Source: Clostridiaceae bacterium
GTDB lineage: Bacteria; Bacillota; Clostridia; Saccharofermentanales; DTU023
Assembly: GCA_012511185.1 (NCBI GenBank)
Contig: JAAZGN010000208.1
Span: 1-10,280, forward strand
Direction: 5' to 3'
DNA: 10,280 nucleotides
Below, one piece after another: positions 1 to 5,789 of this stretch; the first letter of the stretch is position 1, and every line of letters begins with the position of its first letter. Below the pieces are notes generated by a model. It did no database searches, was not told the origin of the DNA, and worked only from the letters and a program-made list of their open reading frames with translations. Position numbers and translations under genes: made by a program.

Positions 1-1
1 A

Positions 2-331
2 GAATACTCAAGCGGGACGAGTATCAGGCGGGAAGGCATCACCAAGGCGGGGAACAGCCAGGCTCGCCTCACCTTGATCGAATCGGCCCAAGGCATCTGT
101 CGAGGGGCCATTGGCTTTAAGTCCAAGGCCTTGAAAGCACGACAGGCAGGACAAAGTTCCCTGGTGATCGCTTATGCGGACCGGGCCAATGAGCGATTAC
201 GCCGCAAGTATTATCGGATGATTCTAGGAGGGAAGAAACGCAATGTTGCCATCGCGGCTGTCGCACGAGAATTGGCCTGTTTTATCTGGGGGATGATGAC
301 AGGCCATATGGAAAATCGGATGGCCAGTTGA
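2..331 (+). CDS. IS110-family transposase, C-terminal fragment (5' end outside window)
   Basis: This is the last 109 residues of a transposase that enters the window already open; the frame runs from base 2 with no stop before TGA at 329-331. The start is off-window; the TTG at 74 is an internal Leu codon. The fragment opens with YSSG, a short basic stretch, then GITKAGNSQAR, which is the signature of the C-terminal Transposase_20 domain of IS110 elements (SG...ItkaGN..lR). The Ser of YSSG (codon 8-10) sits where this family carries its catalytic serine, judged from memory of the family. Further on, YYRMILGGKKRNVAIAAVARELA matches the usual 'GK....A..A.arkLa..i' ending. IS110 enzymes pair a DEDD RuvC-like domain with this serine domain and use a guide RNA; the DEDD half is not visible here. 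Nothing in the visible part suggests decay. Confidence 0.85.
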   Translation, partial: EYSSGTSIRREGITKAGNSQARLTLIESAQGICRGAIGFKSKALKARQAGQSSLVIAYADRANERLRRKYYRMILGGKKRNVAIAAVARELACFIWGMMTGHMENRMAS

Positions 332-334
332 TCC

Positions 335-531
335 TGGCCTGAGAAACCGTACAGGGAATAGGAAGGCAGGCAAGTAAGCCATGAGGGTATCTTCAAGGGT
401 TTGGGCACACGACCAGGTCAGGGCCATTTACGAAATATCCTTGCTGACACACCTTGGGTGTGATTCGCGTCCTTAGACTGTAAGGCCCACGGCGGACCAT
501 TGACCTGCGGTAAGGCGAAAGCTAAATCCGC
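335..531 (+). ncRNA. Candidate IS1111-type bridge/seek RNA region (hairpin cluster)
   Basis: No convincing gene lies between the transposase stop and guaA, but the first 200 bases are rich in possible RNA structure. A long-range pairing joins TGGCCTGA (335-342) with TCAGGGCCA (418-426, one bulged G). Three local hairpins follow in series: CACACC/GGTGTG with a 3-base loop (448-462), CCTTA/TAAGG with a 5-base loop (471-485), and GCGG/CCGC (507-510 with 528-531) enclosing GGC-GAAA-GCT (514-523), which has a GNRA tetraloop. IS1111-group elements are known to encode their guide RNA in the noncoding stretch after the transposase gene, which is where this lies. Function, strand and ends are inferred; no guide loops could be assigned because the target site and left end are missing. 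Confidence 0.3.
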
Positions 532-647
532 GTATAACAGAGTGGCCAATGCCGGAACGGTTCAGTCGAAACCCTTGAAGTTACCCTCAACAGAAAGGAC
601 ACAGCCAAAAGAGAACGGATTAACCCAAATTTAACGAAATTCGTCAC

Positions 648-680
648 TTGACAAGGGTCACTACATAACAGATATCTGTT
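648..680 (+). promoter_or_regulatory. TTGACA box followed by a perfect 14-base palindrome
   Basis: TTGACA (648-653) is a consensus -35 hexamer. Seventeen bases later lies GATATC (671-676), a poor -10 that matches TATAAT at only three positions, inside the perfect palindrome AACAGATATCTGTT (667-680). No real gene follows on this strand. It may be an outward-facing -35 at the end of the insertion sequence, of the kind that completes a promoter when some elements circularise, or a promoter/operator remnant. Both readings are inference; the sequence motifs themselves are exact. Confidence 0.3.
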
Positions 681-747
681 GTTCGCATACGGAAGGAAAA
701 TCTACTCATATGTTGCCAAAACGTTGCCATTTTAGCCTGTGAAGTGT

Positions 748-776
748 CACAAACCCGCTATTTACAAGGGTTTGCG
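748..776 (-). terminator. Possible hairpin terminator downstream of guaA
   Basis: Beginning 12 bases beyond the guaA stop codon, CGCAAACCC and GGGTTTGTG (minus-strand sense) can form a 9-pair stem with one G-U pair and an 11-base loop. No run of T follows on the minus strand, so it is not a textbook intrinsic terminator. It could mark the 3' end of the cobO-guaA transcript or block reading between the convergent IS element and guaA. The rest of 532-788 is AT-richer than the genes and holds nothing else recognisable apart from the TTGACA/palindrome pair. Confidence 0.3.
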
Positions 777-788
777 GCTCTCCTGAAA

Positions 789-2066
789 TTATTCCCACTC
801 AATGGTGGCCGGCGGCTTGCCCGTCAGCTCATAGACAACCCGGCTGACATGAGGTACCTCCGAGGTAATGCGCATTGATACGTGCTGGAGAAAATCCCAG
901 GGAAAGACGACCGGAAGCGCTGCCATGAAATCGTCCGTTTTGACCGCCCGAAGAGCGATGGTGTAGTCGTAGGTGCGGGCACCGTCGGTTACCCCGACGG
1001 ACTGCAGGCCTGTCATCACCGCAAAATACTGGGAGGCTTGATCACGGTATCCCTTGGTTTCGATCTCTTCGCGGAAAATGGCGTCTGCCTTACGGAGCAT
1101 ATCGAGTTTTTCCCTGGTGATGCCACCCAGACAGCGGATGGCAAGTCCCGGGCCCGGGAAGGGCTGGCGGTCGACCATGGCCGGGGGCAGGCCCAGGGCA
1201 CGGCCGACAGCCCGGACCTCTTCCTTGAAAAGAAAGCGAAGCGGCTCGACTATACCCTCGAAATGTATGCGGTCGGGGAGACCGCCGACATTGTGATGAC
1301 TTTTTACCACCTGGCCGTCCTCGCCGCTCTCAATCACGTCCGGGTAGATGGTGCCCTGAACCAGGTAGGATGCGTCAATTTTCCTGGCCTCACTTTCAAA
1401 AACGCGGATGAAGGTTTCGCCGATCCGCTTGCGTTTTATTTCAGGATCCAGGACATCCTCCACTTCCTTGAGGAAACGGTCGGTTGCGTCAACAAAGACC
1501 AGGGGGATCTGGTATTGATCGGAAAACATCCGGCGGACCATGTCAGGCTCATCTTTGCGCATGAAGCCGTGATCGACAAAGACACCGGTCAGCTGGTCAC
1601 CAACCGCGCGGTGGACCAGGAAGGCCGCGACGGAGGAATCAACACCGCCCGAAAGGCCGCAGATGACTTTTTTCCCTCCTACTGTCCCTCGTATTTCCGC
1701 CACCATTTCGTCAATGTAGCGGTCGACTGTCCAGTTACCCTGGCATCCGCAGGTGCCAAACAAAAATTCTGCAAGAATCCGGTCCAGTGATTCATTCCTA
1801 CCCGCGTCCAAGGACTCCTGGTCGAGCACAAGGACGGGTGTTCCAACCGAATTGAGTTTTTCTCTCAAGTCGTCACTGATCTCTCCGGCCCTGCCTGTCA
1901 CCACCAAGCCCCTTATTTGATCCTGGTCTCCGTGATCGCCTTCCAGGAATCGCCGGGATGAAACCAGCTCGCAGTAGACCTCCCGGTCACGGATGGCGTG
2001 AACAAGGGTGCGGGCCAGACTGCCTCCTGCATCGACGATCAGGATTGTTTCGTTGAGATGACGCAT
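789..2066 (-). CDS. guaA: GMP synthase with shortened glutaminase domain lacking catalytic residues
   Basis: GuaA converts XMP to GMP using ATP and ammonia, normally released from glutamine by its own N-terminal class I amidotransferase domain. This 425-residue protein keeps the synthetase half: FGTCGCQGNW linker (103-112), PP-loop SGGVDSS (139-145), QGTIYPDVIES (237-247), KSHHNVGG (255-262), PFPGPGL (302-308) and the standard C-terminal dimerisation domain ending KPPATIEWE. The N-terminal region is only about 105 residues instead of about 190-200. It begins like a normal GuaA (ILIVDAGGSLARTLV, VYCEL, GLVVTGRAGE), but where the nucleophile motif GVCYG should follow the GVPV-like strand it reads GTPVLVLDQES, and the segment with the His-Glu pair (HPE) is absent. 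The frame is intact, so this is not a simple pseudogene. I infer an ammonia-dependent enzyme or one served by a separate glutaminase subunit. It starts 14 bases after the cobO stop; the ribosome site (AGCAGGG) is weak. Confidence 0.95.
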   Translation of the reverse strand: MRHLNETILIVDAGGSLARTLVHAIRDREVYCELVSSRRFLEGDHGDQDQIRGLVVTGRAGEISDDLREKLNSVGTPVLVLDQESLDAGRNESLDRILAEFLFGTCGCQGNWTVDRYIDEMVAEIRGTVGGKKVICGLSGGVDSSVAAFLVHRAVGDQLTGVFVDHGFMRKDEPDMVRRMFSDQYQIPLVFVDATDRFLKEVEDVLDPEIKRKRIGETFIRVFESEARKIDASYLVQGTIYPDVIESGEDGQVVKSHHNVGGLPDRIHFEGIVEPLRFLFKEEVRAVGRALGLPPAMVDRQPFPGPGLAIRCLGGITREKLDMLRKADAIFREEIETKGYRDQASQYFAVMTGLQSVGVTDGARTYDYTIALRAVKTDDFMAALPVVFPWDFLQHVSMRITSEVPHVSRVVYELTGKPPATIEWE

Positions 2067-2080
2067 GACCCTGCTCTCTG

Positions 2081-2638
2081 CTAATACTCGATGCCCGGCC
2101 GGGCAGGCGTCCCGGACGATTCGAAGGGATGCTTTCGCATGACTACCTCGGATACATAGTCGGCGTGCGTCAAGAGCTCTCCTGAGGGGTCGCGCCCCGT
2201 CAGGACGACCTCAAGGCGGGTTGGTTTTGTTTTTAGAAAACCGGTCACTGCAGCCTCATCCACCATACCTGTCGCGATGGCGCCCAGGATCTCGTCAAGG
2301 ATCAGAAGATCGATCCCTTCGCGGCTTCGCGCCATGGCATCAGCCAGGCGTCTGCCGTGGTAATCGCGGGTAGCCGCCTTCTCTTGCTCGTTCATCTGGA
2401 AAACAAATTTCCCGGTCGGTTGACCGGACATAATCTCAATGCCGAGCCTTCGAAGCGAGTCGAGTTCGGCCGATGTTCCGCTTTTCAAAAATTGAACAAA
2501 AAGGACATTGAGGCCTAGACCCTTGGCCCGTACGGCAATGCCTGTTGCCGCTGTGGTCTTTCCCTTTCCGTCTCCGCAATACAGGTGAACCAGCCCCAGC
2601 TGACTGCGGACCCGGTCAAGATAATCGTCGTGCTTCAT
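2081..2638 (-). CDS. cobO: ATP:corrinoid adenosyltransferase, CobA/CobO/BtuR type
   Basis: This cytoplasmic enzyme transfers the adenosyl group of ATP to reduced cob(I)alamin or cobinamide, making adenosylcobalamin. The 185-residue length is normal for the family. The P-loop GDGKGKTTAATG (22-33) near the N-terminus is the typical CobA form, VLFVQFLK (45-52) follows as in other members, LLILDEILGAI (111-121) is the Walker B-like strand, LTGRDPS (146-152) matches the conserved 'LTGR', and the C-terminus (MRKHPF then ARPGIEY) matches the family ending 'KHpf..G..AR.GIE(Y/F)'. The ATG at 2636-2638 has a good ribosome site, AAAGGA at 2646-2651, 7 bases upstream. guaA follows after 14 bases, so the two are likely cotranscribed. 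Its product would supply the cofactor of the nearby class II ribonucleotide reductase. PduO- and EutT-type transferases are different folds and do not fit. Confidence 0.93.
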   Translation of the reverse strand: MKHDDYLDRVRSQLGLVHLYCGDGKGKTTAATGIAVRAKGLGLNVLFVQFLKSGTSAELDSLRRLGIEIMSGQPTGKFVFQMNEQEKAATRDYHGRRLADAMARSREGIDLLILDEILGAIATGMVDEAAVTGFLKTKPTRLEVVLTGRDPSGELLTHADYVSEVVMRKHPFESSGTPARPGIEY

Positions 2639-2645
2639 CCAGCTG

Positions 2646-2701
2646 TCCTTTCAATATTTGTTTTCACGTTTTTATTCTACACCGGACTTGACCGGTCCGG
2701 T
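2646..2701 (-). promoter_or_regulatory. Possible cobO promoter with overlapping inverted repeat
   Basis: The 70-base gap between the second permease and cobO holds TAGAAT (2674-2679, minus sense), a plausible -10, followed by an A-rich stretch and the cobO ribosome site (AAAGGA, 2646-2651). Immediately upstream, ACCGGAC and GTCCGGT (2681-2687 and 2695-2701) form a perfect 7-base inverted repeat with a 7-base centre, covering most of the -10/-35 spacer. No good TTGACA is present. The repeat could be an operator for a repressor or activator, or a weak terminator for the ABC operon; no T-run follows it on the minus strand. Confidence 0.35.
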
Positions 2702-2708
2702 CGACTCA

Positions 2709-3854
2709 TCATCCGGCCAGGAATTCACTTTTTCTTTGTGCCAGATAGGCGATAACCAGCAAGATCAGCCCCGTGGCCACCGCCCCGGTGAAACCAACAG
2801 TAGTTTGCAAGTTGGACAGTTTGGCAATCGCCCAGCCGTGCGGCGTGTATTGACCCACATATTGCATCCAGATCGTGGGCAGGCGGATCAGGACACCGCC
2901 GGCGAAAATGGAGACAAAAAGCAGGAGCGAAGCCGGTACAAAGCGGCGGTCGCCCGGGATCAGAGCCATGATCTGGCCAAATGCCAGCATGAAGAGGAGC
3001 AGCACGGCCATGACAGGGACATAATTGAAAGGCCTAGACGTCCCCGGCATGAGAAGGAGGGTGAGACCGACCATGGTGCCAAGCTGGAGGATTCCCGAGA
3101 TCGTCAGGGCAAGGAGCGTCGACAAGAAATCTCTGCCAAAACCGCCGGGCAGGGATTGCATCCGCCTGAGTGTCGCCGCATCTGCCAGCATCAGGCTGCT
3201 CATGAGCGAATAGACAGACAAAAACAGTACCTCAACGGCGGTGTCCGGTATTTGGATAACCTGCAGGGAGTCCCCTCTTTCCAGATTATGGAAGGAAATG
3301 GTCAAATTGGCGCCCTCACGACGGGCTTCTTCCGTTTTGATTTCCAGTAATTCACTCATCCCGGCCTCTGTGAGCCCAGATGAGCCGGGGAGCGACAAGA
3401 GGTCTTTCTCCAACTTTGCCACCGTGGACATGGCCAGGGAGGTGACCTGATAATTATTGCGGATCAATTCCACCGCCAGGCTGTCTTTTCCCGGGATGTA
3501 GCCGCAGACATAAGCATCATCAATGTGAATGGCCGAGCTCCGGTCCCCGAAGTTGGGTGGGATGACTATAACACCGTCCACTTGGCCGAGCTCAATGGCC
3601 CGCTCGACTTCCTCCATCCCGACTTGCTGCCAGCCAAGCTTGCTTGACTCCAGCATGGCGGCAAGCTTGGCGCTCTCCTCATTGTCCGCCAGGTCGACAT
3701 AGGCTGCCCTTATTTCGGCAAGATCATTTCGGACAACGGCAGCACCGGCCAGAAGGGACAAGAGGAGGGGAATGACAAGGCAGGACACAAGCAAGATGGG
3801 TCTGCGAAGCAGCAACTTCAGCTTCAACCTTGTCATGATGACAAGATTATTCAT
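2709..3854 (-). CDS. ABC-2 type transporter permease (second of two)
   Basis: A 381-residue membrane subunit of an ABC exporter. One hydrophobic segment near the N-terminus (about 19-40) is followed by a polar region of about 165 residues expected outside the membrane, then about five hydrophobic segments (roughly 205-225, 245-269, 279-299, 305-325, 355-372). This one-plus-five layout with a large loop is typical of ABC2_membrane_3 permeases. The loop contains VDGVIVIPPNFGD (92-104), matching the family's 'g.y.a.ivIP.gF' pattern, and YTPHGWAIAKLSNL (336-349) before the last segment resembles the conserved 'ltP..w....l' stretch. Its ATG overlaps the TGA of the preceding permease (ATGA, 3851-3854), and a very strong site GGGGAGGAGG (3860-3869) lies inside that gene, so translation is coupled. 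It probably pairs with the other permease as a heterodimer. Substrate is unknown. Confidence 0.85.
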   Translation of the reverse strand: MNNLVIMTRLKLKLLLRRPILLVSCLVIPLLLSLLAGAAVVRNDLAEIRAAYVDLADNEESAKLAAMLESSKLGWQQVGMEEVERAIELGQVDGVIVIPPNFGDRSSAIHIDDAYVCGYIPGKDSLAVELIRNNYQVTSLAMSTVAKLEKDLLSLPGSSGLTEAGMSELLEIKTEEARREGANLTISFHNLERGDSLQVIQIPDTAVEVLFLSVYSLMSSLMLADAATLRRMQSLPGGFGRDFLSTLLALTISGILQLGTMVGLTLLLMPGTSRPFNYVPVMAVLLLFMLAFGQIMALIPGDRRFVPASLLLFVSIFAGGVLIRLPTIWMQYVGQYTPHGWAIAKLSNLQTTVGFTGAVATGLILLVIAYLAQRKSEFLAG

Positions 3855-5074
3855 ACCCGCCTCCTCCCCAGGACAAGGGCAAGCGCGAAGGCCGGCACAA
3901 GCGGCCGGAGCACAACCAGAATATCCGATCCCGCGATTGCTTCATGTGCGAACAGGGCCTGATAGACCGTTTGCATGACCGGGTAGGCCGGGGTGTACCG
4001 GGCGCTTTGAATGAGCCAGACAGGGAAAAGTGACACTGGATAGAGTACGCCGCCCATGACAAGCAGAAAGATAAGAATACGCCAGCCCGCCTGAAAGAGG
4101 CTGATACCGGGCGCCTTGATCCTGCCAAGCGCCAGCATGACAAAAGCGGTAAATAGGTAAAGGGACAGTAAAAGAAGGGCCATTTTAAACACGGAGACCG
4201 CAATCCCTCCCGTGTACAAAACGAACAGGAGCGGGACCACAAGCAGAGTCCACCAAACAAGGCCGGCAAGCAGCCGTGCCGTCATAAGCGGCCCGTAGCC
4301 GCAAGCGATAAGCATCCTGTCTTCGTACGACGTCCCCCTGATCCGGGTGGTCGCGGCCAGCACACCCATGGCAGGCAGGATGGACAGGACGATCAAAAGG
4401 CCCGCCAGCGTGTGAACGAGAATATTGACCTTGAATAGATCCGTATCGGTGGTGAAGCGGTTGCGGTCCAGGTAAGCAGTAACCACATTCAGTGTGTGCG
4501 ATGTTGCCTTCTCCCACGACAGGTCCTCGTCGCCACCCAGGTCCACGTATAGTTTCTGAAAGCCGAAGATAGAACTGTACAGATAGTCGAATGCAACGGC
4601 ATGTTGGTCTATCGGCACTCCAACCTGAAAGGCCGCAGGTTGCATCTTCGGATGAAACCAGAGTTCAACCGGTTGTTTCGGTGTTCCCGTAACCGATTGC
4701 GACATGAAGCCGGCAGGCAGGTGAACAACAACCAGGATATCTCCAGCCTGCAAGCGTTCCATGGCCTGGGGCAGGGTATCGCGATGGATCGCCTTGATCA
4801 GGCGGATGTCCTCGAAGTAAAGGGCGATCATATCCCCCAGTATGCTTTGATCTTCATCAACAATGGAGGCCTCAATCAGAAATTCAGAGGGCGTCTCGGT
4901 TTCCTGGTCCAATGGAAGGCGGGCTAGACGCGCTAAAGCAAATGACAGGAAGAAGATCGCTACCGATGCGATTAAGAGGGCGGTTCTTGCTGCGCGAAGA
5001 TCCCGCCGAAATAGAAACCATAAGGCGGGCAGTTTTTTCTGCCCAAGCCCTCCCTTATCCTGCTGACCGGTCAT
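3851..5074 (-). CDS. ABC-2 type transporter permease (first of two)
   Basis: A 407-residue membrane protein with the same plan as its downstream neighbour: a short basic N-terminus, one hydrophobic segment (about 31-51), an outside domain of about 165 residues, then about five hydrophobic segments (roughly 216-241, 262-288, 293-317, 331-355, 384-402). The outside domain has AMERLQAGDILVVVHLPAGF (104-123), the 'l..g...a.v.iP.gF' motif of ABC2_membrane_3 permeases, and YTPAYPVMQTVYQALF (360-375) precedes the last segment. The two permeases share layout but little sequence, so they are diverged paralogues rather than a recent duplication. The ATG (5072-5074) lies 10 bases after the ATPase stop; its likely ribosome site AGGGG overlaps that stop codon. 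Export or membrane remodelling is inferred from the family; nothing visible names the substrate. Confidence 0.85.
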   Translation of the reverse strand: MTGQQDKGGLGQKKLPALWFLFRRDLRAARTALLIASVAIFFLSFALARLARLPLDQETETPSEFLIEASIVDEDQSILGDMIALYFEDIRLIKAIHRDTLPQAMERLQAGDILVVVHLPAGFMSQSVTGTPKQPVELWFHPKMQPAAFQVGVPIDQHAVAFDYLYSSIFGFQKLYVDLGGDEDLSWEKATSHTLNVVTAYLDRNRFTTDTDLFKVNILVHTLAGLLIVLSILPAMGVLAATTRIRGTSYEDRMLIACGYGPLMTARLLAGLVWWTLLVVPLLFVLYTGGIAVSVFKMALLLLSLYLFTAFVMLALGRIKAPGISLFQAGWRILIFLLVMGGVLYPVSLFPVWLIQSARYTPAYPVMQTVYQALFAHEAIAGSDILVVLRPLVPAFALALVLGRRRV

Positions 5075-5084
5075 AGCTTAACCC

Positions 5085-5765
5085 CTAGGCTGTTTCAGCG
5101 GAAGCTGCCGTGAGCACACCGTCTTGCAGGGTCAATACCCGGTTGCATAAAGTGATGAGGATTTCCTCCTCGTGGCTTGCCACAAGGATAGTCCTGCCAC
5201 GGGAGCGGAGTAAATCCACACGGCCCTTGATCAGTTCCCGGCTGTCCCGGTCGGCTCCAGCAAAGGGTTCGTCAAGCAAGAGAAGAAGGGGATCACCCAA
5301 GAGGCCAACGATCAGGCTGACACGCCGGGCCATGCCGCCGGAGCACTCCCGGATAGGTTTTTCCAGAAAGCCGGATACCAGGGGGTCGGTCGCAGCCATC
5401 TCAAGAAAGCCTTTGCGGCCGGATCGCGAAAAGCCCCGGGCAGCCGCCCAGAACGAGAGTGTCTCCCGGACACGAAGCCTGTCATCCAGCGCCAGTTCCT
5501 GAGGAACATAGCCGATCATGGCACGCCAGCGCAAACGGTCGTCCAGGGAAACACCCCGAAAGTGTATCTCGCCGCTGTCTCTTGAGAGAACCGAGGCGAG
5601 CACCTTCAACAGGGTGCTTTTCCCCGCCACGTTATCTCCGGCGATCCCCAGTATGGTGCCTTCTGGCTGTTCAAAACTCAGGTCGCGGAGTGCCTTGTAC
5701 GCTGACCATGATTTATTCAGGCCGTGTACTGTGAGCTCCCCGCCGTCCCCTCTCGTCTTCTCCAC
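5085..5765 (-). CDS. ABC transporter ATP-binding protein
   Basis: The cytoplasmic motor for the two permeases. All nucleotide-binding motifs are present in order in 226 residues: Walker A GDNVAGKS (43-50), Q-loop YVPQE with Gln89, signature CSGGM (141-145), Walker B LLLLLDEP (159-166, with D165 and E166) and switch His198 in ASHEE. Two positions are unusual for this exporter family: Walker A has Val where Gly is usual (GxNGAGKS), and the D-loop reads GADRDS instead of the common GLDP. Catalytic Lys49, Glu166 and His198 are all retained, so I expect activity. The start is a GTG (5763-5765) with no clear ribosome site; the frame is open back to the TAG that ends the zinc-ribbon gene, only eight codons upstream and in the same frame. 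Translation therefore probably depends on coupling to that gene, or starts at an unusual codon. Confidence 0.9.
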   Translation of the reverse strand: MEKTRGDGGELTVHGLNKSWSAYKALRDLSFEQPEGTILGIAGDNVAGKSTLLKVLASVLSRDSGEIHFRGVSLDDRLRWRAMIGYVPQELALDDRLRVRETLSFWAAARGFSRSGRKGFLEMAATDPLVSGFLEKPIRECSGGMARRVSLIVGLLGDPLLLLLDEPFAGADRDSRELIKGRVDLLRSRGRTILVASHEEEILITLCNRVLTLQDGVLTAASAETA

Positions 5766-5789
5766 TTGCTTACTACCAGTTGGGAAGAT

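Larger units (their letters stand above)
1..660 (+). mobile_element. Right-hand part of an IS110/IS1111-type insertion sequence
   Basis: The transposase C-terminus at 2-331 is followed by a long gene-free stretch containing several hairpins. IS110 elements of the IS1111 group are known to have a long noncoding right end after the transposase gene, so the element probably extends well beyond the stop codon. The left end is outside the window, so terminal repeats cannot be compared and the true right boundary is unknown; 660 is a guess just past a TTGACA box (648-653). The element converges on guaA, whose stop codon is at 789-791. Confidence 0.5.

Noticed and set aside
381..476. 31-residue open frame after the transposase
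   Set aside because: No ribosome site and no recognisable sequence; it crosses the hairpins at 448-462 and 471-476, which fits noncoding RNA better.
710..742. 10-codon frame preceded by GGAAGGA and a TTGACA box, like a leader peptide
   Set aside because: The ribosome site is about 12 bases from the ATG, the -10 is poor, and no gene follows on that strand.
882..1790. 302-codon open frame on the + strand
   Set aside because: It lies entirely antisense to guaA, whose motifs are unmistakable, and its translation has no recognisable domain; long antisense frames are expected in GC-rich genes.
789..2066. guaA as a pseudogene
   Set aside because: The frame is uninterrupted for 425 codons and all synthetase and dimerisation motifs are intact; only the glutaminase part is reduced.
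2658..3350. 230-codon open frame on the + strand
   Set aside because: Antisense to the second permease, very rich in Gln, Arg, Asp and His without any fold pattern; a shadow.
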